From: Streptomyces sp. SM11
Lineage (GTDB): Bacteria > Actinomycetota > Actinomycetes > Streptomycetales > Streptomycetaceae
NCBI RefSeq assembly: GCF_002910905.1
Contig: NZ_NEUE01000296.1
Coordinates: 1-64,000 of the forward strand
Direction: 5' to 3'
Length of the DNA: 64,000 nucleotides
The position numbers were made by a program, and so were the translations under genes. Within the stretch, counting starts at the first letter, position 1; every line of letters begins with the position of its first letter. The notes under the pieces are model-generated. The model made no database searches. It saw only the letters and a program-made list of their open reading frames with translations, and was not told the DNA's origin. Shown here in pieces: positions 57,756-64,000 of this stretch.

Positions 57756-58255
57756 AGAACAACTCTTTCCACACGGTCGGTCCCGGTATCTACCGGGAAG
57801 ACAGCGGGATGGTCTACGAGGACTACGTACCCGGCGAGGTGGTCGAACACCGGCCGGGCCGGACGATCACCATGACCGACAACGTGTGGAGCTCCCTGCT
57901 CTGCCTCAACCAGCATCCGCTGCACATCGATGCCGTCTACGCCGAGCAGACCCGGTTCGGCAAGATCGTCGTCTCCAGTCTGGTCACCTTCGGGATCGTG
58001 AACGGGATGACCGTCTCCACCATCAGCGCCAAGTGCGTCGCCAACCTCGGTTGGGACAAGGTGCGGCTGACCGCCCCGGTGTTCGTGGGCGACACGCTCT
58101 ACGCACAGACCCGCATCGTCTCCCGGCGCGAGTCCGGCACGCGCCCCGACCAGGGAATCGTGACCGTCCACACCACCGGCCGGAACCAGGACGACGTGAC
58201 GGTGATCGAGTTCGAGCGGACGATCCTCGTCCCCAAGCAGGAGGCACAACAATGA
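57752..58255 (+). CDS. MaoC-type hydratase/dehydratase
   Basis: This 167-residue single hot-dog protein is close to the mesaconyl-CoA/itaconyl-CoA hydratase branch of the MaoC family. Residues 22-60 (YEDYVPGEVVEHRPGRTITMTDNVWSSLLCLNQHPLHID) carry the expected active-site Asp and His (TMTDN and HPLHID). It should add or remove water on an alpha,beta-unsaturated acyl-CoA. MaoC and CitE proteins paired in one operon are known from itaconyl-CoA and mesaconyl-CoA metabolism. The GTG start overlaps the LeuA stop, and its own stop overlaps the next ATG. Confidence 0.88.
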   Translation: MKNNSFHTVGPGIYREDSGMVYEDYVPGEVVEHRPGRTITMTDNVWSSLLCLNQHPLHIDAVYAEQTRFGKIVVSSLVTFGIVNGMTVSTISAKCVANLGWDKVRLTAPVFVGDTLYAQTRIVSRRESGTRPDQGIVTVHTTGRNQDDVTVIEFERTILVPKQEAQQ

Positions 58256-59199
58256 TTCCGGTCATCGACCTGGACCCGGAGCGTCCCGGCCTCGAACACA
58301 GGACAGCCGAGGAGATATCCGACGCCTGCCGGCAGACCGGGTTCTTCGTGGTACGCGGACACGGCATCGCCCGCGAGGTCTTCGACGACGCCTACGACGC
58401 CTCGCTGCGCTTCTTCCGCCTCCCGCTGGAGAACAAGCGCGAGTTCCCGATGCGCACCTCCACCGCGCGCGGCGACAACGACTACAGCCCCTACGGGTAC
58501 AGCGCCCTGCTCTCCGAGAACGCCTACGCCTACACCGGGAAACCGGGAATGCCGTCGGATTACGTCGAGAAGTTCAGCACCGGACGGCTGATCCTGAACG
58601 ACGATGAAGAACTCCCTTTCCCGGACGACGAGTCGGGGGCACAGCTGCGCGCGGCCCTGAAGCAGTACTTCGCCGCCTGCGAGACCGTGGCGGGCCGGAT
58701 CGCCGAGCTGCTGGCCCTCGCCCTGGACCTGCCCAGGGACTTCTTCGCCACCCGGACGAACACCTCCAACGACTCGCTCCGCTCGCACCTCTACCCCGGA
58801 GTCGCCCCCGAGTTCCTCAACGACCAGGGCATGGGGCAGCACACGGACGGCACGCTGATCACCCTGCTCACCCAGGACGGCCCGGGCCTCCAGCTCCAGG
58901 ACCGCTCCGGCCGCTGGCTGGACATCGACGTCCGGGAGCGCGACAGCTTCATCGTCAACATCGGCGACCTGATGGCCCGTTGGTCGAACGACGAGTACGT
59001 GTCGACGCCGCACCGGGTCCGGCTCGCCGACCGGCAGCGGCAGTCCATCGTGTTCTTCAAGCTGGCCAACGACGACACCGTCATCGAGTGCTTCCCCAAG
59101 TTCGCGGCGGACCGACCCGCGAAGTACGAGCCCATCCGCTACGAGGACTACTCACTCCAGAAGATGAACCTGCTGTTCGGAAGGGAAGACGCGCAGTGA
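58252..59199 (+). CDS. IPNS-like Fe(II)/2-oxoglutarate-dependent oxygenase
   Basis: This 315-residue protein belongs to the isopenicillin N synthase/flavanone hydroxylase-like group. The N-terminal domain reads ISDACRQTGFFVVRGHGI. The iron ligands are in GQHTDGTLITLL (His and Asp, near 198-200) and STPHRV (near 253). The 2-oxoglutarate-binding RQSIVFF follows near 262. All catalytic residues are present. It should hydroxylate, desaturate or cyclise an intermediate. It overlaps both neighbours by four bases. Confidence 0.92.
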   Translation: MIPVIDLDPERPGLEHRTAEEISDACRQTGFFVVRGHGIAREVFDDAYDASLRFFRLPLENKREFPMRTSTARGDNDYSPYGYSALLSENAYAYTGKPGMPSDYVEKFSTGRLILNDDEELPFPDDESGAQLRAALKQYFAACETVAGRIAELLALALDLPRDFFATRTNTSNDSLRSHLYPGVAPEFLNDQGMGQHTDGTLITLLTQDGPGLQLQDRSGRWLDIDVRERDSFIVNIGDLMARWSNDEYVSTPHRVRLADRQRQSIVFFKLANDDTVIECFPKFAADRPAKYEPIRYEDYSLQKMNLLFGREDAQ

Positions 59200-60059
59200 A
59201 GTCCTACGCGAGCCTGCTCTACACCCCGGCGCTGCTGCTGGCGTCGGTCGCCCGGCCCGGCCGGGTCCGCGCCGACATGCTGGTCCTGGACCTGGAGGAC
59301 TCCATCCATCCGGCCAGGAAGGCCGAGGCCCGTGCCCTGCTGGCGCAGGCGGACGACCTCACCGGGGCCGGCCTGCCCGCACTCGGCATGCGGGTGAACA
59401 CCATCGCGACGCCCGACGGCCTGGCGGACATGCGGGCGCTGGTCGAGATGGACGCCACCATCGGCGGCGTACCTCTCGACGTGGTCTTCATCCCCAAGAT
59501 CTCCGGCCCCGGCGACGTTGCCATCTACCGGTCACTGCTGTCGCACACCTCCAGGCCGCCGCAGATCTGCAGCTTCATCGAGAGCATCGACGCCGTCGAC
59601 AACGCCGTCGAGATCGCCGCGGTCAGCGACGGCCTGTGCTTCGGCCAGGCGGATCTGACGGCCGACCTGTACGCCGAGAACACCTTCTACCTCGATCACG
59701 CGCGGGCCCGGCTCTGCTCCGCGGCGGCCAAGTACCGCGTGCCCGCGATCGACACCAACTCGTTCGAACTGCACGACCTCGACGTCGTCGCGGCGCAGTG
59801 CCGGGCGGCCCGGGACGCCGGATTCACCGGCAAGGCGGCCATCCACCCCCGGCAGGTCGACACCATCGCCGAGACGTTCACCGTCGGCCCGGACAAGATC
59901 GCCGAGTACCGCAGCGTGGTCGAGGACTACAACTCCACGTCCTACGGCTTCGCGGTCGAGGAGGACCGCGTACTCGCCCCGCCGTTCGTGCTGCGGGCCC
60001 AGCGCATGCTCGAACTCCACGCACCCGACGAAGCCGCCCGGAACGCCCACACCAAGTAG
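59196..60059 (+). CDS. CitE-like (HpcH/HpaI family) acyl-CoA lyase/aldolase
   Basis: This 287-residue TIM-barrel enzyme resembles citramalyl-CoA, malyl-CoA and beta-methylmalyl-CoA lyases. MLVLDLEDSIHPARK lies near residue 30. The metal ligands are the Glu in CSFIESIDAVDNAVEIA and the Asp in LCFGQADLTADL. A C-terminal loop carries AAIHPRQVDTI. It could cleave or form a C-C bond between an acyl-CoA and an alpha-keto acid or aldehyde. Paired with the MaoC protein, it can interconvert an unsaturated acyl-CoA and a hydroxy acyl-CoA. GTGA overlap with the preceding gene. Confidence 0.9.
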   Translation: MKSYASLLYTPALLLASVARPGRVRADMLVLDLEDSIHPARKAEARALLAQADDLTGAGLPALGMRVNTIATPDGLADMRALVEMDATIGGVPLDVVFIPKISGPGDVAIYRSLLSHTSRPPQICSFIESIDAVDNAVEIAAVSDGLCFGQADLTADLYAENTFYLDHARARLCSAAAKYRVPAIDTNSFELHDLDVVAAQCRAARDAGFTGKAAIHPRQVDTIAETFTVGPDKIAEYRSVVEDYNSTSYGFAVEEDRVLAPPFVLRAQRMLELHAPDEAARNAHTK

Positions 60060-60073
60060 CCCAGGGGATCCCA

Positions 60074-60964
60074 GTGAAGAAGCTTCCGCAGCACGCGATC
60101 ATCGACGTCTCCACCCACCCGACCGAGCTGACCGACGGCCGGCTCCACGCCGTCGGGGACGAACTCGTCCTGGAACTGGTGCGGCTGGTCGCCGAAGGCG
60201 AAGGCGTCGCCGTCTGCCACGGCGTCGCCAAGACGCTGGCGCACCACGGACTGGACGTCCGCAAGGAGCAGGACGCCGCGATCGCCCGCGACTACCTCGA
60301 GTCGCTGTTCCGCGGCTTCGGCGAGCACGTCGACGTCTCCCGGTTCAGCCCCGTCACGATGGACTACGACCGCATCGCCGGCATGGACGTCGACGGGTAC
60401 AACAAGAACACGCACTTCACGCCCAACGGCGACCACACCACCGAGCGCGAGTTCCTGACGACCAAGTGCGTGCACTTCGACGCCGCCACACCGTTCATCG
60501 GGAACATCTACGGGCCCAACACCAACATCACCGACGGCACCCCGATGGTCTGCGACACCCGCGCCTACTGCCAGGACACCGGGGTCTCCCCCGCCGATCT
60601 GCTGGAGCTGATGCCGCACAGCTACAACGTCGCGGTCAAGGAGGAACATGCCGAGCCGGTCCTGGCCGGATACGCGTCCGCCGTGGACGCCGACCTGTCC
60701 GCCGACCTGGTCATGGTCGTCCTGCTCAACGAGGTGGAGGGCGGGCTCGCGCACGCCGGCTCCGAGCCCCGTCCCGCCGACCCCACCCGGCCCTCGCGCC
60801 GCCCGATCCGGCACCTGGAGTACCAGTTCGCCGAGGATGTCGAGCTGTCGAAGTGGTACCGGCACTACCGCCTGGAGATCCCGCAGCCCAGCCTCCAGGT
60901 GCCGGACGAGGCCGCGCGCGAGCGCTACCACCGCGGGATCGACCCGGTCGGGACGAACCAGTGA
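60074..60964 (+). CDS. Probable Fe(II)/2-oxoglutarate-dependent oxygenase of an unrecognised subgroup
   Basis: I did not recognise this 296-residue protein as a named family. The segment KCVHFDAATPFIGNIYGPN (His134-x-Asp136) followed by DGTPMVCDTRAYC resembles the HxD strand and the following GG-x-P-x-x-x-D turn of TauD-like oxygenases. A distal His could be in PIRHLEYQF (about 249), and a 2-oxoglutarate-binding Arg in YRHYRLEIP. The N-terminal half (LVRLVAEGEGVAVCHGV) fits the usual lead-in strand. The GTG start has CAGGGG 6 bases upstream and lies 14 bases after the CitE stop, the only non-overlapping junction in the operon. If the reading is wrong, a cupin-type enzyme is the alternative. 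Confidence 0.6.
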   Translation: MKKLPQHAIIDVSTHPTELTDGRLHAVGDELVLELVRLVAEGEGVAVCHGVAKTLAHHGLDVRKEQDAAIARDYLESLFRGFGEHVDVSRFSPVTMDYDRIAGMDVDGYNKNTHFTPNGDHTTEREFLTTKCVHFDAATPFIGNIYGPNTNITDGTPMVCDTRAYCQDTGVSPADLLELMPHSYNVAVKEEHAEPVLAGYASAVDADLSADLVMVVLLNEVEGGLAHAGSEPRPADPTRPSRRPIRHLEYQFAEDVELSKWYRHYRLEIPQPSLQVPDEAARERYHRGIDPVGTNQ

Positions 60965-61875
60965 CGACGTCCACGGAATACAGCGTGCCGACCATGTCCG
61001 CACGTGACCGCGAGGAGCTCGACACGCTCCTCGCGTCCCTCGCCTCGGACGAATGGCCGCCGGACATCGACGACGCCCGGGTGTTCTACGACGCATGGGG
61101 CGCGCCGATCGCCGACGACATCGAGGTCGAACAGCGCGACGGCGGCCACCTGTTGACCCCACCGAACGCGGAGGGCTCCCCGACCGGGCTCTACCTGCAC
61201 GGCGGCGGATACGTGTACGGCTCCCTGCGCAGCCACGGCCACATGGTCTCCGAGATCGCCCGCGCGGCCCGCTGCCGGATGTTCTTCGTGGACTACCGGC
61301 GAGCCCCCGAGCACCCCTACCCGGCGGCGCTCGACGACGTCGTGGCCGCGTACCGGAGCCTGCTCGCCGACGGGGTCGCCGCCTCCGACCTGGTCCTCGC
61401 GGGCGACTCGGCGGGCGGCGGCCTGGTGCTCGCGACGCTGCTGAAGCTGCGGGACTCGGGGCTGCCGCTGCCGGCCGCCGCGGCCTGCGTCTCGCCGTGG
61501 ACCGACCTCACGGGCAGCGGGGAGAGCTACCACGCTCTGGAGCACGAGGACCCCATGCTCAGCAAGCCGGTCGTGGACCTGGTGTCCGCGTCGTACCTGG
61601 CGGGCACCGCGCCCACACATCCGTACGTCTCCCCGCTGTTCGGGGAACTCGCGGGGCTGCCCCCGGTGCTCCTCCAGGTGGGCAGCCGCGAGATTCTGCT
61701 CAGCGACGCCGAGCGGTTCGCGGCCGGGCTGCGGCGCGCGGGAGGCACCGGTGTGCTGGAGGTCTGGCCCGGCATGGTGCACGTCTGGCACCTCCACCAC
61801 GCGCGCCTCGCCAAGGCCCGCGAGGCCGTGAGCCGGCTCGGCGGCTGGCTCCGCGCCCAGGCGGCGGGTGCGTGA
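60961..61875 (+). CDS. Alpha/beta hydrolase, hormone-sensitive lipase (HSL) family
   Basis: This 304-residue hydrolase has the oxyanion motif HGGGYVYG near residue 80, the nucleophile elbow GDSAGGG near 148, an acid in REILLSDAERFA and the catalytic His in WPGMVHVWHLHH. It might act as an esterase, thioesterase or amidase releasing or trimming an intermediate. There is no signal peptide. The GTG start overlaps the previous stop, and its stop shares one base with the next start (TGATG). Confidence 0.9.
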   Translation: MTTSTEYSVPTMSARDREELDTLLASLASDEWPPDIDDARVFYDAWGAPIADDIEVEQRDGGHLLTPPNAEGSPTGLYLHGGGYVYGSLRSHGHMVSEIARAARCRMFFVDYRRAPEHPYPAALDDVVAAYRSLLADGVAASDLVLAGDSAGGGLVLATLLKLRDSGLPLPAAAACVSPWTDLTGSGESYHALEHEDPMLSKPVVDLVSASYLAGTAPTHPYVSPLFGELAGLPPVLLQVGSREILLSDAERFAAGLRRAGGTGVLEVWPGMVHVWHLHHARLAKAREAVSRLGGWLRAQAAGA

Positions 61876-63101
61876 TGACCGAGGACATCACAGGACCCCA
61901 CCGGTACCGCAACAACCGGAAGATGGTGCCCGCCGGTGAGGCCGCGTGGGGCCTGTCCCGCAAGCACGGGATGCTCGGCCTCGTGGTCGAGGCCGTCGAC
62001 GGCCAGAACCGGCTGCGCGACATCCGCACCGGGCACGAGTTCGCCAACCTGTCGTCCTGCTCGTACCTGGGTCTCAACAGCCACCCCACGGTGATCGAGG
62101 CCGGACGCGCCGCACTGGACGAGGAGCGGATCACCGGGCTGTCCATGGGCGAGTTCCGGATCCGGCTCGGCATCATGGAACGGCTGGAGGAGGAGCTCGC
62201 CGCGCACTTCGGCACCCATGTGCTGCCGTCGGTGTCCTGCGGGGTCCTCAGTTCGGCGATCCTGCCGCTGCTCGCCTCCGGGCATCTGACCGACGGCGAG
62301 CCCCTCGTCGTGGTCTTCGACCGGTTCGCGCACTTCTCCCTGAACTTCCTCAAGCCCGTTCTCGCCGACGAGACACTGGTGGTGACCTGTCCGCACAACG
62401 ACATGCAGTACCTCGAGGACGTCTGCAAGCGGTACCCGCGGGTGGCCTACGTCGCCGAAGGCGTCTACTCCACCGGCGGGCAGGCCGACCTGAAGGGCAT
62501 CAAGGATCTCCAGGACCGTTACGGGATGTTCGTCTACCTCGACGACTCCCACGCGCTGTCGGCCGTGGGCGGGCGCGGTGAGGGATACGCGCGCACCGTG
62601 TTCGACACCCTCGGTTCCCGCACGATCATCGTCGCCTCGATCGCCAAGGCGTTCGGCAGCACCGGCGGCATCGCCATGGTCGGCGACCGCGACGTGTTCG
62701 ACCTCCTCTACCGGTCCGGGCCACTGGCCTGGTCCCAGGGGTTGCGGACCGCCGCGGTCGGCACCACGCTCGGGGCCCTGGAGGTCCACCGGAGTCCGGA
62801 ACTCGGCCTGCGGCAGCGACAACTCGCCCGGAACATCGCCCTCTTCGACGAGCGGTTGCGCGACCACGGCCTGCGGGGCACCGGATCGCACATCAAGTTC
62901 GTCACCGTCGGCGACAACGACCGGGCGGTGGCGCTGTCGACCGAGCTCTACCGGCGCGGCTACTACTGCTCCGCCATGTTCTTCCCCATCGTGGCGCAGG
63001 GGCAGGCGGGTGTGCGGATGATGCTGCGTGGCGACATGGCGGCGGAGCTGACCGAACGCTTCGCGACGGACCTCCTCGACGTGCTGGCGGAGCTCGCATG
63101 A
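61875..63101 (+). CDS. Alpha-oxoamine synthase (PLP-dependent, AONS/KBL/SPT-like)
   Basis: This 408-residue fold-type I enzyme resembles 8-amino-7-oxononanoate synthase, 2-amino-3-ketobutyrate ligase and serine palmitoyltransferase. These condense an amino acid with an acyl-CoA or acyl carrier with loss of CO2, giving an alpha-amino ketone. Key segments are LSSCSYLGLNSHP, GEFRIRLGIMERLEEELAAHFG, VYSTGGQADLKGI and YLDDSHALSAVGGRGEG. The PLP lysine is in ASIAKAFGSTGG near 257, where classical members read SLSKxFG. No biotin or threonine-catabolism gene is nearby, so a biosynthetic role is likely. ATGA overlap with the next gene. Confidence 0.9.
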   Translation: MTEDITGPHRYRNNRKMVPAGEAAWGLSRKHGMLGLVVEAVDGQNRLRDIRTGHEFANLSSCSYLGLNSHPTVIEAGRAALDEERITGLSMGEFRIRLGIMERLEEELAAHFGTHVLPSVSCGVLSSAILPLLASGHLTDGEPLVVVFDRFAHFSLNFLKPVLADETLVVTCPHNDMQYLEDVCKRYPRVAYVAEGVYSTGGQADLKGIKDLQDRYGMFVYLDDSHALSAVGGRGEGYARTVFDTLGSRTIIVASIAKAFGSTGGIAMVGDRDVFDLLYRSGPLAWSQGLRTAAVGTTLGALEVHRSPELGLRQRQLARNIALFDERLRDHGLRGTGSHIKFVTVGDNDRAVALSTELYRRGYYCSAMFFPIVAQGQAGVRMMLRGDMAAELTERFATDLLDVLAELA

Positions 63102-63991
63102 CCATCACGGACCCGGAGCACGACGTGTCCGACGTGGCGGCCGTGGCCGCGCTGATGCGCGAGAGCCTGCGCAGCGGCGCGGTGCGGCGGATGGCCGTAC
63201 CGCTGCGGCAGGTCGTCGACGACGGCCGCGGCGCCAGATTCCTGTCCATGCCCGCCGTCAGTGCCGATCTCGGGCTGTGCGTCAACAAGACCGCCACCAT
63301 CACCGACGGTCCGGGCCCGACCGTCACGTCCGTGGTCCCGGTGTTCTCCACCACGACCGGGGAGCTCCTCGGGGTGCTGGACGGCGCGGCCGTCACCAAC
63401 CTCAAGTGCGCGGCCGTGACGGCGCTGGTCACCGATCGCTGCGCGGACCGGGACAGCACCGTCCTCGGGATCGTCGGATCGGGGGTGCAGGCCTGGCAGC
63501 AGTACCTCGGGGTGACGGCGGTGCGCGGGATCACCGAGGTACGGGTCCACTCCCGTACCCCCGAGCACGCCGGAATTCTGTGCGAGCGCATCCGGCGCGC
63601 GGATCCGGGGGTACGCGCCCTGGTCGGCGCGTCGGCCGAGGAGGCCACCGCGGGAGCGGATGTCATCTCGACGGCGACGACCTCCGTACGGCCGCTGCCG
63701 ATCGCCGCCGGACTGCCGGAGCACGTGCACATCAACTGCATGGGCGCGCACACCACCGAGTCGCGGGAGCTGCCCCGCTCGCTCCTGTCCACCGTCACGC
63801 TCGTCGTCGAGGACATGGCGATCGCCGTCGCCGAGGCGGGGGAGATCCACCGCACGGCGATCGACCTGGAATCCCTGGAGACCGGCTCGCACCCCGGACT
63901 CGACGGCCGCCCGACCGTCTTCAGCTCCACCGGACACGCCTCACTGGACCTCATCACCTGTGCCCATCTGGTGGCGCGGCCACACCCTTGA
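63098..63991 (+). CDS. Ornithine cyclodeaminase/mu-crystallin family protein
   Basis: This 297-residue protein has the NAD(P)-binding loop GIVGSGVQAWQQYL near residue 125 and the substrate-site lysine region CVNKTATITDGPG near 60. ISTATTSVRPLP and NCMGAHTTESRELP are further family marks. Members cyclise ornithine, reduce cyclic imines (ketimine reductases), or split amino-acid conjugates as SbnB does. In a cluster making an amino ketone and an aldehyde, reduction of a cyclic imine is an attractive guess. The ATG overlaps the oxoamine synthase stop. Confidence 0.88.
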   Translation: MTITDPEHDVSDVAAVAALMRESLRSGAVRRMAVPLRQVVDDGRGARFLSMPAVSADLGLCVNKTATITDGPGPTVTSVVPVFSTTTGELLGVLDGAAVTNLKCAAVTALVTDRCADRDSTVLGIVGSGVQAWQQYLGVTAVRGITEVRVHSRTPEHAGILCERIRRADPGVRALVGASAEEATAGADVISTATTSVRPLPIAAGLPEHVHINCMGAHTTESRELPRSLLSTVTLVVEDMAIAVAEAGEIHRTAIDLESLETGSHPGLDGRPTVFSSTGHASLDLITCAHLVARPHP

Positions 63992-64000
63992 CCGAGCAGT
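63988..64000 (+). CDS. Start of a further operon gene (partial, at the right edge)
   Basis: TTG ACC GAG CAG begins at 63988 and overlaps the preceding TGA by the same four-base pattern (TTGA) seen through the operon. Only four codons are visible, so this is a positional inference that the cluster continues. Confidence 0.3.

Noticed and set aside
50831-64000. Classification of the cluster as a beta-lactone (cystargolide/belactosin-type) pathway
   Set aside because: It has a LeuA homologue and an AMP-binding domain, but the latter belongs to a full carboxylic acid reductase. MaoC, CitE and oxoamine synthase are not part of those pathways as I know them.

Overview
The window is high-GC actinobacterial DNA and almost certainly comes from a Streptomyces chromosome. 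The coding bias is strong, starts are often GTG, and landmark genes appear in the order known from Streptomyces cores: smeA-sffA, a MocR regulator, rbpA, fxsA, ppm1, a riboflavin operon with hisE-hisG, and a GH18 chitinase with a DasR-type promoter. No tRNA, rRNA, CRISPR array or intact insertion sequence was seen.

Positions 1-10,430, all minus strand: a three-gene SMC-like operon whose ATPase runs off the left edge, a fused 5-oxoprolinase, a decayed DUF4240 gene, a HEAT-like repeat protein and a small ankyrin protein. Positions 10,750-25,050: smeA-sffA (sporulation septum), a MocR regulator divergent from a membrane protein, a glycerophosphodiesterase, an MFS protein, rbpA with an abnormal 3' end, fxsA, ppm1, an amidohydrolase with an Lrp regulator, and an acyl-CoA dehydrogenase with small proteins around it. 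Positions 25,280-33,030: a Ski2-like helicase with a zinc ribbon, a Tat-exported C39-like peptidase, a small P-loop kinase, and an EccA-like TPR-AAA+ ATPase preceded by a leaderless mini-ORF overlapping a hairpin. Positions 33,100-41,975: two CNNM/CBS membrane proteins, a PH-domain protein, and the operon ribD-ribE-ribM-ribBA-ribH-hisE-hisG behind an FMN riboswitch. Positions 42,100-50,740: chitinase, an NAD(P)-binding protein, a ROK regulator divergent from an MFS exporter, a uracil permease and an F420-type oxidoreductase.

From about 50,830 to the right edge the content changes to a biosynthetic gene cluster. A carboxylic acid reductase (adenylation-carrier-reductase) and a drug-type MFS transporter lie on the minus strand. 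Divergent from them is a tightly coupled plus-strand operon: a LeuA homologue, a MaoC-type hydratase, an IPNS-like Fe/2-oxoglutarate oxygenase, a CitE-like lyase/aldolase, a second probable Fe/2-oxoglutarate enzyme, an HSL-type hydrolase, an alpha-oxoamine synthase and an ornithine-cyclodeaminase-like protein. A further gene starts at the edge. Six of the seven internal junctions are overlaps (GTGA, ATGA or TGATG).

My reading, which is inference, is a pathway that builds an unusual acyl-CoA (LeuA/MaoC/CitE), condenses it with an amino acid into an alpha-amino ketone (oxoamine synthase), oxidises it (Fe/2OG enzymes), releases an aldehyde (carboxylic acid reductase) and possibly reduces a cyclic imine (ornithine-cyclodeaminase-like). 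I do not recognise this gene set as a known pathway, and it is the best candidate here for an undescribed system.
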